A stretch of DNA of 64,000 nucleotides from Pseudomonas monsensis (GCF_014268495.2 NZ_CP077087.1:2545501-2609500); one strand, 5' to 3'. Numbered from the stretch's first letter, positions 26,514 through 35,044 are shown. Notes: generated by a model from the sequence alone, not told the origin. Numbers and translations are program-made.

Positions 26514-26709
26514 CAGCGCTTTTGCGCATTGATTCCATCAAGGCGTTGATTTCCTCCATCACTTGCTCATGGGGAATACTCGGGCGCGGATCATCGAGAG
26601 AGGCCTGTACTTCGGCCCGAAACCAACGGTCATAACTCGCAGCCTGTTCCTCGGGATCAAGATCCGAAACAACCGGGCACAGTGGGTCGATCAAGGACGG
26701 GTCGATCAT
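26503..26709 (-). CDS. antitoxin of the ParE/RelE pair
   Basis: This 68-residue acidic protein ends in PSIPHEQVMEEINALMESM, the helical toxin-binding type of C-terminus seen in stabilisation-module antitoxins. The ATG at 26709 follows CCGGAGGTT; upstream frame is not used. It is paired with the downstream toxin. Confidence 0.78.
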   Translation of the reverse strand: MIDPSLIDPLCPVVSDLDPEEQAASYDRWFRAEVQASLDDPRPSIPHEQVMEEINALMESMRKSADAD

Positions 26710-26930
26710 AGAACCTCCGGGTTTGGTGCCTCGAAGTCTATTCGTTAACGGTATCGCTGTCGTCGCTGTCTGGATGAATTGCATGTAGGCCAAGCTCCAT
26801 GAGGATCAAGTTGTCCCGGCAAATCCTAGAGCCTGTACTTCCGACGGCCAACCGCCAGAACTTGTCAGAAAACTCCCCGAATTTCTAAAAACGTTCCGTT
26901 TTCCGTAGGACGCAACTCAAACGTCAGCGC

Positions 26931-26970
26931 AAAAAAAACCGCGACCCCCCTCACCAGAGAATCGCGGCCC
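26931..26970 (-). terminator. rho-independent terminator after csgA
   Basis: On the minus strand GCCGCGATTC...GTCGCGG is followed by eight Ts, directly downstream of the csgA stop at 26986. Confidence 0.9.
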
Positions 26971-26985
26971 ATCAACACCCAACCC

Positions 26986-28437
26986 CTACTGCTGCAAAAC
27001 CGTCGCCTGGTTAGCCGACCCGAACTGCTGAATATTCGCCGTCTGCGTAACCCCACTCTGATCGACATTGGCAATGTTCCCCGTCCCGCCCTGGGTCACA
27101 TACGCCACGTTCATCGTATCCGCTTGCTTCACCGTGATCATGTTGTCGCTGCCATACAACTGCGCGGTATACGCTTGGTTGCCAGACCCGGACTGATCAA
27201 ACTCAGCACTGTTGCCCGTGCCATTCGAAGAACCCTGCACCAGGTTGCCCGTGCCGCGCTGATCCGAGATCAAAATGTTGTCGCTACCGTTCTGATCAAA
27301 ATACAGCTCGTTATACGACTCAGCCTGACTGACCGTGGTTTTGTTGCCAGTCCCGGTCTGGTGCGTGGTCATCACATGCCCGACGCCATCCTGAGTGAAG
27401 CTGGCGATGTTGCCATTCCCCGCCTGAGTCACCGTCGCACGCTGGTTACTGCCGAACTGTCCACCCGATTGCGGGCCTTTCCAGTTGCTGGCGTAGACCT
27501 TGTTGTCGTTGCCCACGGAGGTGGCGCTGAGTGTGTGGCCGTCGCCGCTCTGATAGGTGTAGTGCACGTTGCCGTTGCCAATCTGGTACAGCGCCAGCGT
27601 CGAGTTGACTGACTCGAACTGGTCGGCGTAGATCGCGTTGGTGTTGCCGACCTGGGTGACGGCGGCGCTGTTGTTTTCGCCGAAGCTTTGGTCGACCACG
27701 GTTTCGTTGCTGTCGCCGTATTGGTTGACGGTGGCCTGGCTGGCCAGTTGCGCGTCCTGCCAGATTTCGCTGCCGTTGAGGTTGCCGAACTGGTTGATGG
27801 TGATGGTGCCGCCGGTGCCGTTGCGTTGGTCGCCGTAGGCGTAGTTACTTTCGCCAGCCTGGTTGATGCCGATCTGGCCGCCGTTGTGGGTGACCTGTTC
27901 GGCGGTGCCGTAGTTGGCGGTGCCGTATTGGGTGATCACTGAACTGTTGCCGCTGCCTTCATAGAGTTGTTCGATGTTGGCTTCGTTGCTGTCGCCGAAC
28001 TGGAAGGTTTTACCTTCGCTGCCGTTTTGCGAGTCTTGATAGACGAACGAGAAGTTGCCCGTGCCTTGCTGCTGTTGCAGCGCGCTGTTTGGTGAGCCGA
28101 AGCCCAGCGACTGGCTGGCGTGGGCGGTGTTGAAGGCGCCGACCTGTTGTTGGGTGATGGTGGCGTTGTCTTCGTAAAGTTGTTCGGCGTAGCCGGCGTT
28201 GTAGTCGCCGACGGCGTCCTGGGTGATCACGCTGCTGGCGTGGTCTTGCACAGCGGCGGCGTCGTTGCCCTGGCCCAGTTGGGTCTGGGTGGCGGTGCTG
28301 AACGGTGCCTGGGTCTGTTTCACATCCGCGATGTTGGCGGTACCGACCTGGCTTTGGTTGGACAGGCTGTCGTCGGCCATGGCCTGGGCACTGATCATGA
28401 CCAGGAGGGCGGCGGTGAGGGGCGTCAGTTTGAACAT
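26986..28437 (-). CDS. csgA: very large curli major subunit CsgA
   Basis: This 483-residue secreted amyloid has a signal peptide (about 1-21, ending AMA). After about 25 residues it consists of roughly twenty curlin-like repeats of 20-25 residues with the pattern N..A..Q.G..N (for example GNGNIASFTQDGVGHVMTT and NIQQFGSANQATVLQQ). E. coli CsgA has five repeats in 151 residues, so this fibre subunit is about three times longer. Gln, Asn, Gly, Ser and Thr dominate and Lys/Arg are rare. GGAGAG precedes the ATG; csgB lies 28 bp upstream. Confidence 0.93.
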   Translation of the reverse strand: MFKLTPLTAALLVMISAQAMADDSLSNQSQVGTANIADVKQTQAPFSTATQTQLGQGNDAAAVQDHASSVITQDAVGDYNAGYAEQLYEDNATITQQQVGAFNTAHASQSLGFGSPNSALQQQQGTGNFSFVYQDSQNGSEGKTFQFGDSNEANIEQLYEGSGNSSVITQYGTANYGTAEQVTHNGGQIGINQAGESNYAYGDQRNGTGGTITINQFGNLNGSEIWQDAQLASQATVNQYGDSNETVVDQSFGENNSAAVTQVGNTNAIYADQFESVNSTLALYQIGNGNVHYTYQSGDGHTLSATSVGNDNKVYASNWKGPQSGGQFGSNQRATVTQAGNGNIASFTQDGVGHVMTTHQTGTGNKTTVSQAESYNELYFDQNGSDNILISDQRGTGNLVQGSSNGTGNSAEFDQSGSGNQAYTAQLYGSDNMITVKQADTMNVAYVTQGGTGNIANVDQSGVTQTANIQQFGSANQATVLQQ

Positions 28438-28465
28438 GATTGAACTCTCCGATGATTTGCAGTGC

Positions 28466-28930
28466 TTAGCGGTATTGCTTGACCGAAACGCTCATGCCGT
28501 TGCCCGACTGGGTCACGGCGCTTTGCAGCCCCGCGCCGGCCTGCTCGATGCTGGCGTCGTTGTTGTTGCCGTTTTGCGAAATCTGCGCGCGGTTATGGCT
28601 GCCGTTCTGCGTGATCGAAGCGGCGTTGCCGGAACCGTTCTGGTTGATCAGCGCCATCAGGTCGCTGCCCTGTTGCAGGATGTACGCTTCCTGATTGCTG
28701 CCCGACTGCACGATCTGCCCGAGCAGCGACTGACCGTTCTGTTGCAGCAGGGCGACGTTGGCCTGGCCGAGCTGGTCGATCAGGGCTTGCTGACCCACCG
28801 GTGGGGGCAGTTCGCCGAGGTCGCTGCTGGTCGGGGCCAAGTCATCGTTTTCCATCAGGTCGTCGGCACGCACGCCCGCACTGCTGCACAGCACAAGCAG
28901 GCAAAGCAGGGCGGCGGTCGGCGTGTTCAT
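28466..28930 (-). CDS. csgB: curli nucleator CsgB
   Basis: This 154-residue protein has a signal peptide (about 1-22, ending VRA), an acidic linker (DDLMENDDLAP) and about five curlin repeats (NQEAYILQQGSDLMALINQ, NAASITQNGSHNRAQISQNG). It ends SVSVKQYR; a basic last repeat is typical of CsgB and anchors nucleation at the surface. It is co-transcribed with csgA. Confidence 0.92.
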   Translation of the reverse strand: MNTPTAALLCLLVLCSSAGVRADDLMENDDLAPTSSDLGELPPPVGQQALIDQLGQANVALLQQNGQSLLGQIVQSGSNQEAYILQQGSDLMALINQNGSGNAASITQNGSHNRAQISQNGNNNDASIEQAGAGLQSAVTQSGNGMSVSVKQYR

Positions 28931-28969
28931 GGCTCACATCCTGTCAGGCGTTAACCGGTTCGAAATCGA

Positions 28970-28995
28970 CCCCAGCCACCCGAGAGTGGCTGGGG
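28970..28995 (-). terminator. GC-rich hairpin, probable attenuator before csgB
   Basis: CCCCAGCCACCC and its complement GTGGCTGGGG form a stem between the stop of the secreted protein gene at 29003 and csgB. The following T tract is weak, so partial read-through into csgBA is likely. Confidence 0.65.
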
Positions 28996-29002
28996 ATCTG
29001 GC

Positions 29003-31237
29003 TTACAGCGTGGTCACCGAGACCGTGCGCACGGTGCCCTGGGACGAGCGGATCGTCGCGGTCGGGTTGGCCGATGGCACCACCGTTGTGTTGTTCAGCG
29101 TCAGCCGCCAGCGTCCGGTCACCGGTACGGTGGTGGTGCCGAGAGTGACCAGTCCGGTCGGGGTGGTGACCTGCACGGTGATGGTGTTGCCGGTGGTCAC
29201 CGACGAGGTGCCGGTGAAGTCCCAGTTGAAGCGACCGCCGGAGCGTGCCTGCACCGTGGACGCGGTGACGGTGAAGGTTTCCGCTGCTGGCCGTGGCGAC
29301 ACTTGCACCGTGACCGTGGCCGGCGTCGACAGGGCGCCGAAGCTGTCCCGGGCGATGTAGGTGAAGGTTGTGGTGAACGCCGTGGTGACGGTGGCCGGTG
29401 GCGTGTAGGTGATCACGCTGCCGTCAGTGCTGACCGTGCCACGACCGACGGCCGGTTGGGTCAGGCTGGCGACGCCCAGCGGCACGTTGCCTTCCGGATC
29501 GGTGTCGTTGGCCAGTACGTTGATCGGGATCGCCACACCCAAGGTGGCGACGCTGTCGGCGACGGCGGTCGGTGCCCGGTTGGGCGCGACGGTAATCGTC
29601 ACAGTGGCCGGATTGGCCGAGGTCAGGCCTTTGGCGTCTTGCGCCTTGTAGGTGAAGGTCGTGGTCAGTGGCGTGTTGACCACGGCTGGCGGGGTGTAGA
29701 CCACGGCGGCGGTGCCGCTGAGGGCCACGGTGCCTTGGTTCGCAGCAGGTTGGGTCAACGCGGTAATGCTCAGCGGATTATTACCATCGGGATCGCTGTC
29801 GTTGGTCAACAAGCTGAGGGTGATCGGCACGCCGAAACTGGTGCTGCCGCTGTCGGCGTTAGCGATCGGTGCCTGGTTTTCGCCGGTGTCCGGTGCGGTG
29901 CCGACTACGACAACGGGCTCGGTGTCACTGCCGCCAGCGGCGGATTTAACCGTCACGGTGGCCGGTGGCTGAGTCAGGTCGGCGACGGTGATGCGTTGCA
30001 GGGTGCCGGTTTTCGACAGACGTCCGTAGCCTTGCGCAACCATGTCGGGGATCGCCACTTCATCGGTCGATGTCGCTTCGATCAGCAAGGTTTTGTTGGC
30101 CCAGCTGTAGCGTGCTGTTTGCACTTTCACCACGTCGGTGAGCTTGCTCGACACCGATGTTGGTCGCGTGGTCCCGGCCGGGTTGGTCGCGGTCACCACG
30201 ACGACTGACGGCAGGGTGCCGTTGCCCAGGCGCTGGCCGAAGAACAAACCGGTATTGTCACCGGTCAGGCTGGTCTCGCATGGCGTAGGCGGTGGGCCAG
30301 GAAGCAACGCGACGGTTTCACGGAAGCACAGGGTCGAGCTGCTGTCAGCCTTGGCGAACACCTCGGCACGCACACCGGCCGAGGTTCGGCGATAAGTGGC
30401 GCGGTCGATGTCGACATGGGTTTGCTGACGGCTGTCGAGCACCTTGCCGGCGACGGTGAACAGGGCTGTCTGAATGGTGCCGGCGCCGGACGGCCCGACG
30501 ATGCGCACGAAGTTGGTGTTGAACGGGCTGCCGGTTACTGCTTCGGTGAGGTTCGGGTCGCCAACGAAGGTTTCGACGCTGCCGGTGTCCGGGTTTACTT
30601 CGGTGTACGGGCCGTTGATGCTGCGCAGGAATGGCCCGATGGCGCCGTTGAGTGTGCCGCTGAAATCGCCCGGCGCACCGATGCCGATGTCTTTGGTGAT
30701 GTTGATCGCGCGGCGTCCGGGGGTGGTGACGTTGACCGTTTCCACACCATACGGGTGAGTGATGGTGTAGGTACCGGCCACGGGAACGTTCACCCGGATA
30801 CGAATGCGCGCGAAGCTTTGTTGATCGCCGTCAGCCGGGTTTCCCGAGGCAAACGCGGCTTCTATCCCGGCCACATAAGCGTCCATGCCATAGCCGGCGC
30901 CGTTGTTGGGAATAGTGGTTTCGGCGAGAAACCAGAAGGCTTCTGGCGGCCAGTTGTCGGGGAACACCATCGGCAGGCTGTCGTCGAAGATGCCCGGCTC
31001 CGGCAGCAGGGTGCACATGTAGGCCGGTGGCGTGCTGACCGCTACCCGCGAGCTGGCGGCGCGCGACTGACAGAGCTCCATCGACAGCAGATTGTTGTCC
31101 TGGTACCACATCGGGAATTTCCCGGTGGCGAAGGTGTAGGGACCGGGGTCGACGGCGGCGAGTTGCGCATAGGCACTGCCGGTCAGCGAGAGAGCGAGCC
31201 CGAGCGCGTTGAGCGCAAAGCGTGGCCACTTGTTCAT
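29003..31237 (-). CDS. large secreted protein with tandem cadherin/Ig-like domains
   Basis: This 744-residue exported protein has a signal peptide (about 1-25, ending AYA). The N-terminal domain (about 26-260) is shared with the gene upstream (VDPGPYTFATGKFPMWYQD, SFARIRIRVNVPVAGTYTITHPYGVE, NGPYTEVNPDTGSVETFVGDP, TGSPFNTNFVRI). Two tandem cadherin-like repeats (about 480-660) each have NRAPTAVADS...NDTDPEGN and a final Ig-like domain follows. Such repeats are common in surface adhesins. The ATG at 31237 follows GGAGG. Function is unknown; the csg operon context suggests a matrix or fibre-associated protein. Confidence 0.8.
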   Translation of the reverse strand: MNKWPRFALNALGLALSLTGSAYAQLAAVDPGPYTFATGKFPMWYQDNNLLSMELCQSRAASSRVAVSTPPAYMCTLLPEPGIFDDSLPMVFPDNWPPEAFWFLAETTIPNNGAGYGMDAYVAGIEAAFASGNPADGDQQSFARIRIRVNVPVAGTYTITHPYGVETVNVTTPGRRAINITKDIGIGAPGDFSGTLNGAIGPFLRSINGPYTEVNPDTGSVETFVGDPNLTEAVTGSPFNTNFVRIVGPSGAGTIQTALFTVAGKVLDSRQQTHVDIDRATYRRTSAGVRAEVFAKADSSSTLCFRETVALLPGPPPTPCETSLTGDNTGLFFGQRLGNGTLPSVVVVTATNPAGTTRPTSVSSKLTDVVKVQTARYSWANKTLLIEATSTDEVAIPDMVAQGYGRLSKTGTLQRITVADLTQPPATVTVKSAAGGSDTEPVVVVGTAPDTGENQAPIANADSGSTSFGVPITLSLLTNDSDPDGNNPLSITALTQPAANQGTVALSGTAAVVYTPPAVVNTPLTTTFTYKAQDAKGLTSANPATVTITVAPNRAPTAVADSVATLGVAIPINVLANDTDPEGNVPLGVASLTQPAVGRGTVSTDGSVITYTPPATVTTAFTTTFTYIARDSFGALSTPATVTVQVSPRPAAETFTVTASTVQARSGGRFNWDFTGTSSVTTGNTITVQVTTPTGLVTLGTTTVPVTGRWRLTLNNTTVVPSANPTATIRSSQGTVRTVSVTTL

Positions 31238-31272
31238 GATGCCTCCTGATACGGATCTGGGCATGTGAGCGT

Positions 31273-32619
31273 TCATTGCACGATGACCACTTCTTCGGTG
31301 TCGCTGCCGCCGTTGGACGACGTCACGCGCACTTTGGCCGGCGGTATCGGCGAGATCCCGGTGGCGAGGGTTTTCACCGCGCCGTCGCCGCTCAGGGCAC
31401 CGATGGCGGCGCCGCTGCCGGAGGTGGCGGTAAGTACGGGGGGCGAGGTTTCGTCACTGGTCGAGGCCACCACGGTGAGTTGTCCGGAGCTCAGGCTGTA
31501 TTGCGCGCTCTGGATCACCACCAGGTCGGTCAGGGTCATGGGCAGGGTGGTCGGCGTGCTGCTGGCGATGGCCAGGTGGTTGTCGGCGGTCACTTGCAGG
31601 ACGCTCGGCACGGTCGGGTTGGCCGACGATTGCGCATACCAGGCACCGGTGGAGTTGGCTTCGGTCATGTTCAGCACCGGGGTGAAACTGGTCACGGCGA
31701 CCATGCCGGGCGCGGGTGGTGCGAGGACGAAGACGTCCTGTTGGGCGACCGGTGCACTGGTCCCCGCTTTGCGCGAGTAAGTGCTGCGCTGGGTAATCAT
31801 TGGTGTGGGTCGAACTACCGTCGACAACTTGCCGGAGACGGCGAATGTCGTGGTCCGCAGATCCAGACCATTGGGGCCTTCGATACGAATGAAGTTGGTG
31901 TTGAACGGGCTGCCGGTCACGGCTTCTTCAAGGTTCGGATCACCGACAAATTGTTCTGCCGAGCCAGTCACCGGATTGGTTTCGGTGTAGGGCCCGTTGA
32001 GACTGCGCAGGAACGGTCCGACGTCCCCCTTGAGCGCGCCGTCGTAGGTTTTCGGTGTGCCGATGCCGATGTCGCGGGTCATGTTGATTGCGCGGCGGCC
32101 GGGAGTGTCGATGTTGAACACTTCGACGCCATACGGGTGGGTGATGACGTAGGTGCCGGCTGTAGGAATATCGACCCGGATGCGGATCCGCGCGAAGCTG
32201 ATCTGATCGCCTTCCGCCGGGTCACCGCCACTGAACGCGGCTTCGATCGCCGAGCCGTAGGAAAGGTTGATGCCGCGCGCGGCGTCGACAATCGTGCCGT
32301 CAGCGGTAAACCAGAATGCCTCGTCGGGGAAGTTGCTGGGGAAAGCCAGCGGTTGGGCGTCATCGAATATGCCGGGCGCCGGCAACAGCGAGCACATATA
32401 CGAAGGCGCGCCCGGTGTGCTGGGCACTCGCGAACTGAGTGCTTTGGACAGGCACAGGTCCAGGGTGCGGCCGTGGGTGTCCTGATACCAACTGGCGAAA
32501 CCGCCATTGGCCGGTACGTAAGGCCCCGGATCAACAGCGAACAAAGCGGCCTGGGCAATGCCCTGGGCCAACGCGCTCACGACCAGGACAGTCGCGGTTT
32601 TGGACAGTAAAGGGTGCAT
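31273..32619 (-). CDS. secreted protein paralogous to its downstream neighbour
   Basis: This 448-residue protein has a signal peptide (about 1-24, ending AQA). Residues 25-265 align with the neighbour at 29003 (FAVDPGPYVPANGGFASWYQD, HPYGVEVFNIDTPGRRAIN, VTGSPFNTNFIRIEGPNG). The remainder is Ser/Thr/Val-rich beta sequence without the cadherin repeats. Two conserved Cys (DLCLSK and SYMCSLLP) occur near the N-terminus in both. The family is not recognised. It is first gene of the leftward operon leading to csgBA, with an operator-like repeat about 165 bp upstream. Confidence 0.75.
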   Translation of the reverse strand: MHPLLSKTATVLVVSALAQGIAQAALFAVDPGPYVPANGGFASWYQDTHGRTLDLCLSKALSSRVPSTPGAPSYMCSLLPAPGIFDDAQPLAFPSNFPDEAFWFTADGTIVDAARGINLSYGSAIEAAFSGGDPAEGDQISFARIRIRVDIPTAGTYVITHPYGVEVFNIDTPGRRAINMTRDIGIGTPKTYDGALKGDVGPFLRSLNGPYTETNPVTGSAEQFVGDPNLEEAVTGSPFNTNFIRIEGPNGLDLRTTTFAVSGKLSTVVRPTPMITQRSTYSRKAGTSAPVAQQDVFVLAPPAPGMVAVTSFTPVLNMTEANSTGAWYAQSSANPTVPSVLQVTADNHLAIASSTPTTLPMTLTDLVVIQSAQYSLSSGQLTVVASTSDETSPPVLTATSGSGAAIGALSGDGAVKTLATGISPIPPAKVRVTSSNGGSDTEEVVIVQ

Positions 32620-32679
32620 GAGTTAATCCCTCTATCAAAGTACCTGCCCCTTGGAGATGGGTCAGTTGCACAGGGCCTG

Positions 32680-32697
32680 TACACCTTCCATGCCAAG
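32680..32697 (-). promoter_or_regulatory. possible sigma-54 promoter for the csgBA operon
   Basis: On the minus strand TTGGCATGGAAGGTGTAC has a strong -24 block but GT instead of GC at -12. It lies about 60 bp before the ATG at 32619 and about 90 bp below the repeat at 32784, the layout of the better promoters here. Confidence 0.4.
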
Positions 32698-32783
32698 GTG
32701 TGGTGGATGGGCGGGAGAGGGCCGGGGTAGAGGGCTTGACGCGCAGAAGGGTCAGGTTTTTGGCCAGCGGGGAAAGGGCGTCA

Positions 32784-32800
32784 TTCCCCAGGATTGGGGA
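32784..32800. promoter_or_regulatory. GGGG/CCCC inverted repeat, candidate MnxR operator
   Basis: TTCCCCAGGATTGGGGA matches the recurring TTCCCC-N6-GGGGAA motif, with an extra GTGGGGAT half-site just after it. It lies upstream of the csgBA operon. Confidence 0.6.
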
Positions 32801-32840
32801 CGGTGGGGATGAGATTGAACGTCTGTCAGATGAAGAACCT

Positions 32841-33326
32841 GTGGGAGCGAGCTTGCTCGCGAAAGCGGACTTCCTGTGACGAAAATGTCGACTGACCTGC
32901 CGCCTTCGCGAGCAAGCTCGCTCCCACAAGTTTCTTCGGTGAAAACAAAACAGGTGAGTGAAACAGGCCTCTGTGGGAGCGAGCTTGCTCGCGAAAGCGG
33001 ACTTCCTGTGACGAAAATGTCGACTGACCTGCCGCCTTCGCGAGCAAGCTCGCTCCCACAAGTTTCTACGGTAAACACAAAACAGGTGAGTGAAACAGGC
33101 CACTGTGGGAGCAAGCTTGCTCGCGAAGGCGGACTTCCTGTGACGAAAATGTCGACTGACCTGCCGCCTTCGCGAGCAAGCTCGCTCCCACAAGTTTCTT
33201 CGGTGAAAACAAAACAGGTGAGTGAAACAGGCCACTGTGGGGGCGAGCTTGCTCGCGAAAGCGGACTTCCTGTGACGAAAATGTCGATTGACCTGCCGCC
33301 TTCGCGAGCAAGCTCGCTCCCACAGG
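32841..33326. repeat. tandem array of four REPIN units, 132-bp period
   Basis: Units begin at 32841, 32973, 33105 and 33237. Each has two inverted REP arms around a spacer containing cttcctgtgacgaaaatg, joined by a linker with aaacaggtgagtgaaacag. Few substitutions separate the copies. The 813 bp between the genes at 32619 and 33433 otherwise hold only the operator-like repeats. Open frames here are translations of the repeat. Confidence 0.9.
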
Positions 33327-33354
33327 GATTTGTGGTGGTTGGGGAGGCGTGTAT

Positions 33355-33370
33355 CGGGGCGATATCCCCG
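33355..33370. promoter_or_regulatory. CGGGG/CCCCG palindrome before the mnxS1-like gene
   Basis: CGGGGCGATATCCCCG is a perfect palindrome, followed by AACCCCCACCCGTGGG. It resembles the island's operator motif, but I found no -24/-12 element between it and the ATG at 33433. It may mediate autoregulation. Confidence 0.4.
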
Positions 33371-33432
33371 CATCCGGGCAAACCCCCACCCGTGGGCTAT
33401 AACCCTATAGGACGTATCGAGAAGTCGCCGCC

Positions 33433-34881
33433 ATGAACATGCAGTCGAAATCGCTTCCGGTTGAGGAGGGCCATCTACGGTTGGGCTCGCACAAGCAGCC
33501 GTTCAACCTGCTGCGCTGGTTTTCGCTGATCAGCATGGCGGTGATCGGCACCGTGGCCATCGCGCTTGGCGCGGTTTCAACGCGTTTCGTGATCGATGAA
33601 AGCGTGCAGCGCGATGCCTTGCTCACCGCACAGTTCATTCAGGCCATCGCGTCTGCCGAAGTGCGTCACGTGTCGATTCCCAACATCCGCACCATGGGCG
33701 AACTGCTTGACCCGCGTCAGGACAAGGACTTCCCCGATGTCGACCCACTGGCCCGGGCAGGGGCACGGGGCGAATTTCTCGATCACATCGAACACTTGCC
33801 GGACGTGATTCTCGCCAATATTTACTCGCCGGACCGCCAAGTGATCTGGTCGACCAATCCCGCGCTTATCGGCACCAGCATTCATGCCGACGAAGACCTC
33901 GATCGTTCCTTCAACGAAAAGATTCCGGTATCCGCCAGCTACCACGACGTCGACAAGGCCCGGGAAGAGCAGAAATTCGTCATCCCGCCGGATTACATTT
34001 TTATCGAAAATTACATTCCGCTGTTCGACGCCGAGGGCAAGAATGTCACGGCGATGGTCGAGATCTACAAGGAACCCAAAGACCTGATCGCGCGCATGGA
34101 GCGCGGTTTGACCCTGATCTGGCTGGCCACCGCGCTCGGCGGCGGGCTGATTTACCTGGGCCTGTACTGGATTGTCCGGCGTGCCGCGATCCTGCTCGCC
34201 GCCCAGCAAAAACAACTGATCGCCAATGAAACCTTTGTTGCGCTGGGCGAGATGTCCTCAGCTGTCGCGCATAGCCTGCGTAACCCGCTGGCGACCATCC
34301 GTTCCAGCGCCGAACTGGCGCTGGAGTTCGATGCCGGCCCGGCCGAGAAAAACATCAAGGACATCATCGGCCAGGTCGACCGCATGTCGAAATGGGTGCG
34401 CGAACTGCTGCAGTCGTTGCGTCCGCTCAACGATGACCCGGAACCGGTCAACCTAGTGGCCGCGCTGCACGAAAGCCTCGTCGCCTTCGAACAGCAGATC
34501 GCCAGGGCCGGGGTGACAGTGGTGTTTCATCCGCAGCAGACGCCGATGGTGCTCAGCCAACCGGTGCAACTGACGCAGATCCTCAACAGCCTGCTGGCCA
34601 ATGCACTGGAGGCGATGGACAAGGGCGGCACGCTGACCGTCAGCCTGGAACCGAGCGACGACCGCGGCGTGTGTGTGGTGCTCAGCGACACCGGCAAAGG
34701 CATGAACGAAGAACAACGGACCATGGCGTTCCGGCCGTTTTTCACCACCAAATCAGGTGGCTTGGGCGTCGGCCTGGTACTGGTCAAACGCATCATGGAA
34801 CGCTTCGGCGGCGGCGTGACCCTCGACAGCCGCGAAGGCGAGGGCACCACCGTTCGCCTGGCCTTTCAACTGGTCCCCTGA
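33433..34881 (+). CDS. mnxS1: sensor histidine kinase, MnxS1-like
   Basis: This 482-residue membrane kinase has transmembrane helices at about 27-52 and 222-242 enclosing a periplasmic sensor region of about 170 residues. The HisKA domain carries phospho-acceptor H280 in SSAVAHSLRNPLATIRSS. The HATPase domain shows the N box NSLLANALEAMDKGG, G1 DTGKGM and FFTTKSGGLGVGL. A closely similar kinase is encoded at 39101. In P. putida GB-1 two kinases (MnxS1, MnxS2) act with MnxR for Mn(II) oxidation; assignment here rests on that arrangement beside a multicopper oxidase. Which copy is S1 or S2 is not certain. Confidence 0.82.
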   Translation: MNMQSKSLPVEEGHLRLGSHKQPFNLLRWFSLISMAVIGTVAIALGAVSTRFVIDESVQRDALLTAQFIQAIASAEVRHVSIPNIRTMGELLDPRQDKDFPDVDPLARAGARGEFLDHIEHLPDVILANIYSPDRQVIWSTNPALIGTSIHADEDLDRSFNEKIPVSASYHDVDKAREEQKFVIPPDYIFIENYIPLFDAEGKNVTAMVEIYKEPKDLIARMERGLTLIWLATALGGGLIYLGLYWIVRRAAILLAAQQKQLIANETFVALGEMSSAVAHSLRNPLATIRSSAELALEFDAGPAEKNIKDIIGQVDRMSKWVRELLQSLRPLNDDPEPVNLVAALHESLVAFEQQIARAGVTVVFHPQQTPMVLSQPVQLTQILNSLLANALEAMDKGGTLTVSLEPSDDRGVCVVLSDTGKGMNEEQRTMAFRPFFTTKSGGLGVGLVLVKRIMERFGGGVTLDSREGEGTTVRLAFQLVP

Positions 34882-34953
34882 AACACACATTCCCCCTGTA
34901 GGCGCTGCGGCAGCTCCTGAATCAGTTGTGCATCGCCATAAAAATTTATGAAC

Positions 34954-35004
34954 TTCCCCCACCAATGGGTGTCAAGCCCCGGTCACCGGGGAGTGGGGAA
35001 ACCC
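34954..35004. promoter_or_regulatory. GGGG/CCCC repeats, candidate MnxR enhancer
   Basis: TTCCCCCACCAATGGGT (34954-34970), CCCCGGTCACCGGGG (34977-34991) and GTGGGGAAACCC follow each other 45-95 bp upstream of the -24 element at 35047. Confidence 0.6.
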
Positions 35005-35044
35005 ACAGACCTTCCAAGTCCCTGTTACAACTGGAAATAATTTT

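Noticed and set aside
28120..28954. Plus-strand Val/Ala/Gly-rich frames opposite csgA and csgB
   Set aside because: Composition is the antisense of the Gln/Asn-rich repeats; the csg genes have signal peptides and ribosome binding sites.
32841..33326. Possible CRISPR array
   Set aside because: Repeats are 132 bp and the intervening sequence is repeated too, so there are no unique spacers; the units are REPINs.
33371..33432. Sigma-54 promoter for the first sensor kinase
   Set aside because: I searched for GG-N10-GC with a usable -24 box below the palindrome and found none.
32531..33436. Long open frames on both strands with repeated WERACSRRRQ or GSELAREG-like blocks
   Set aside because: They are translations of the 132-bp REPIN array, with no start signals.
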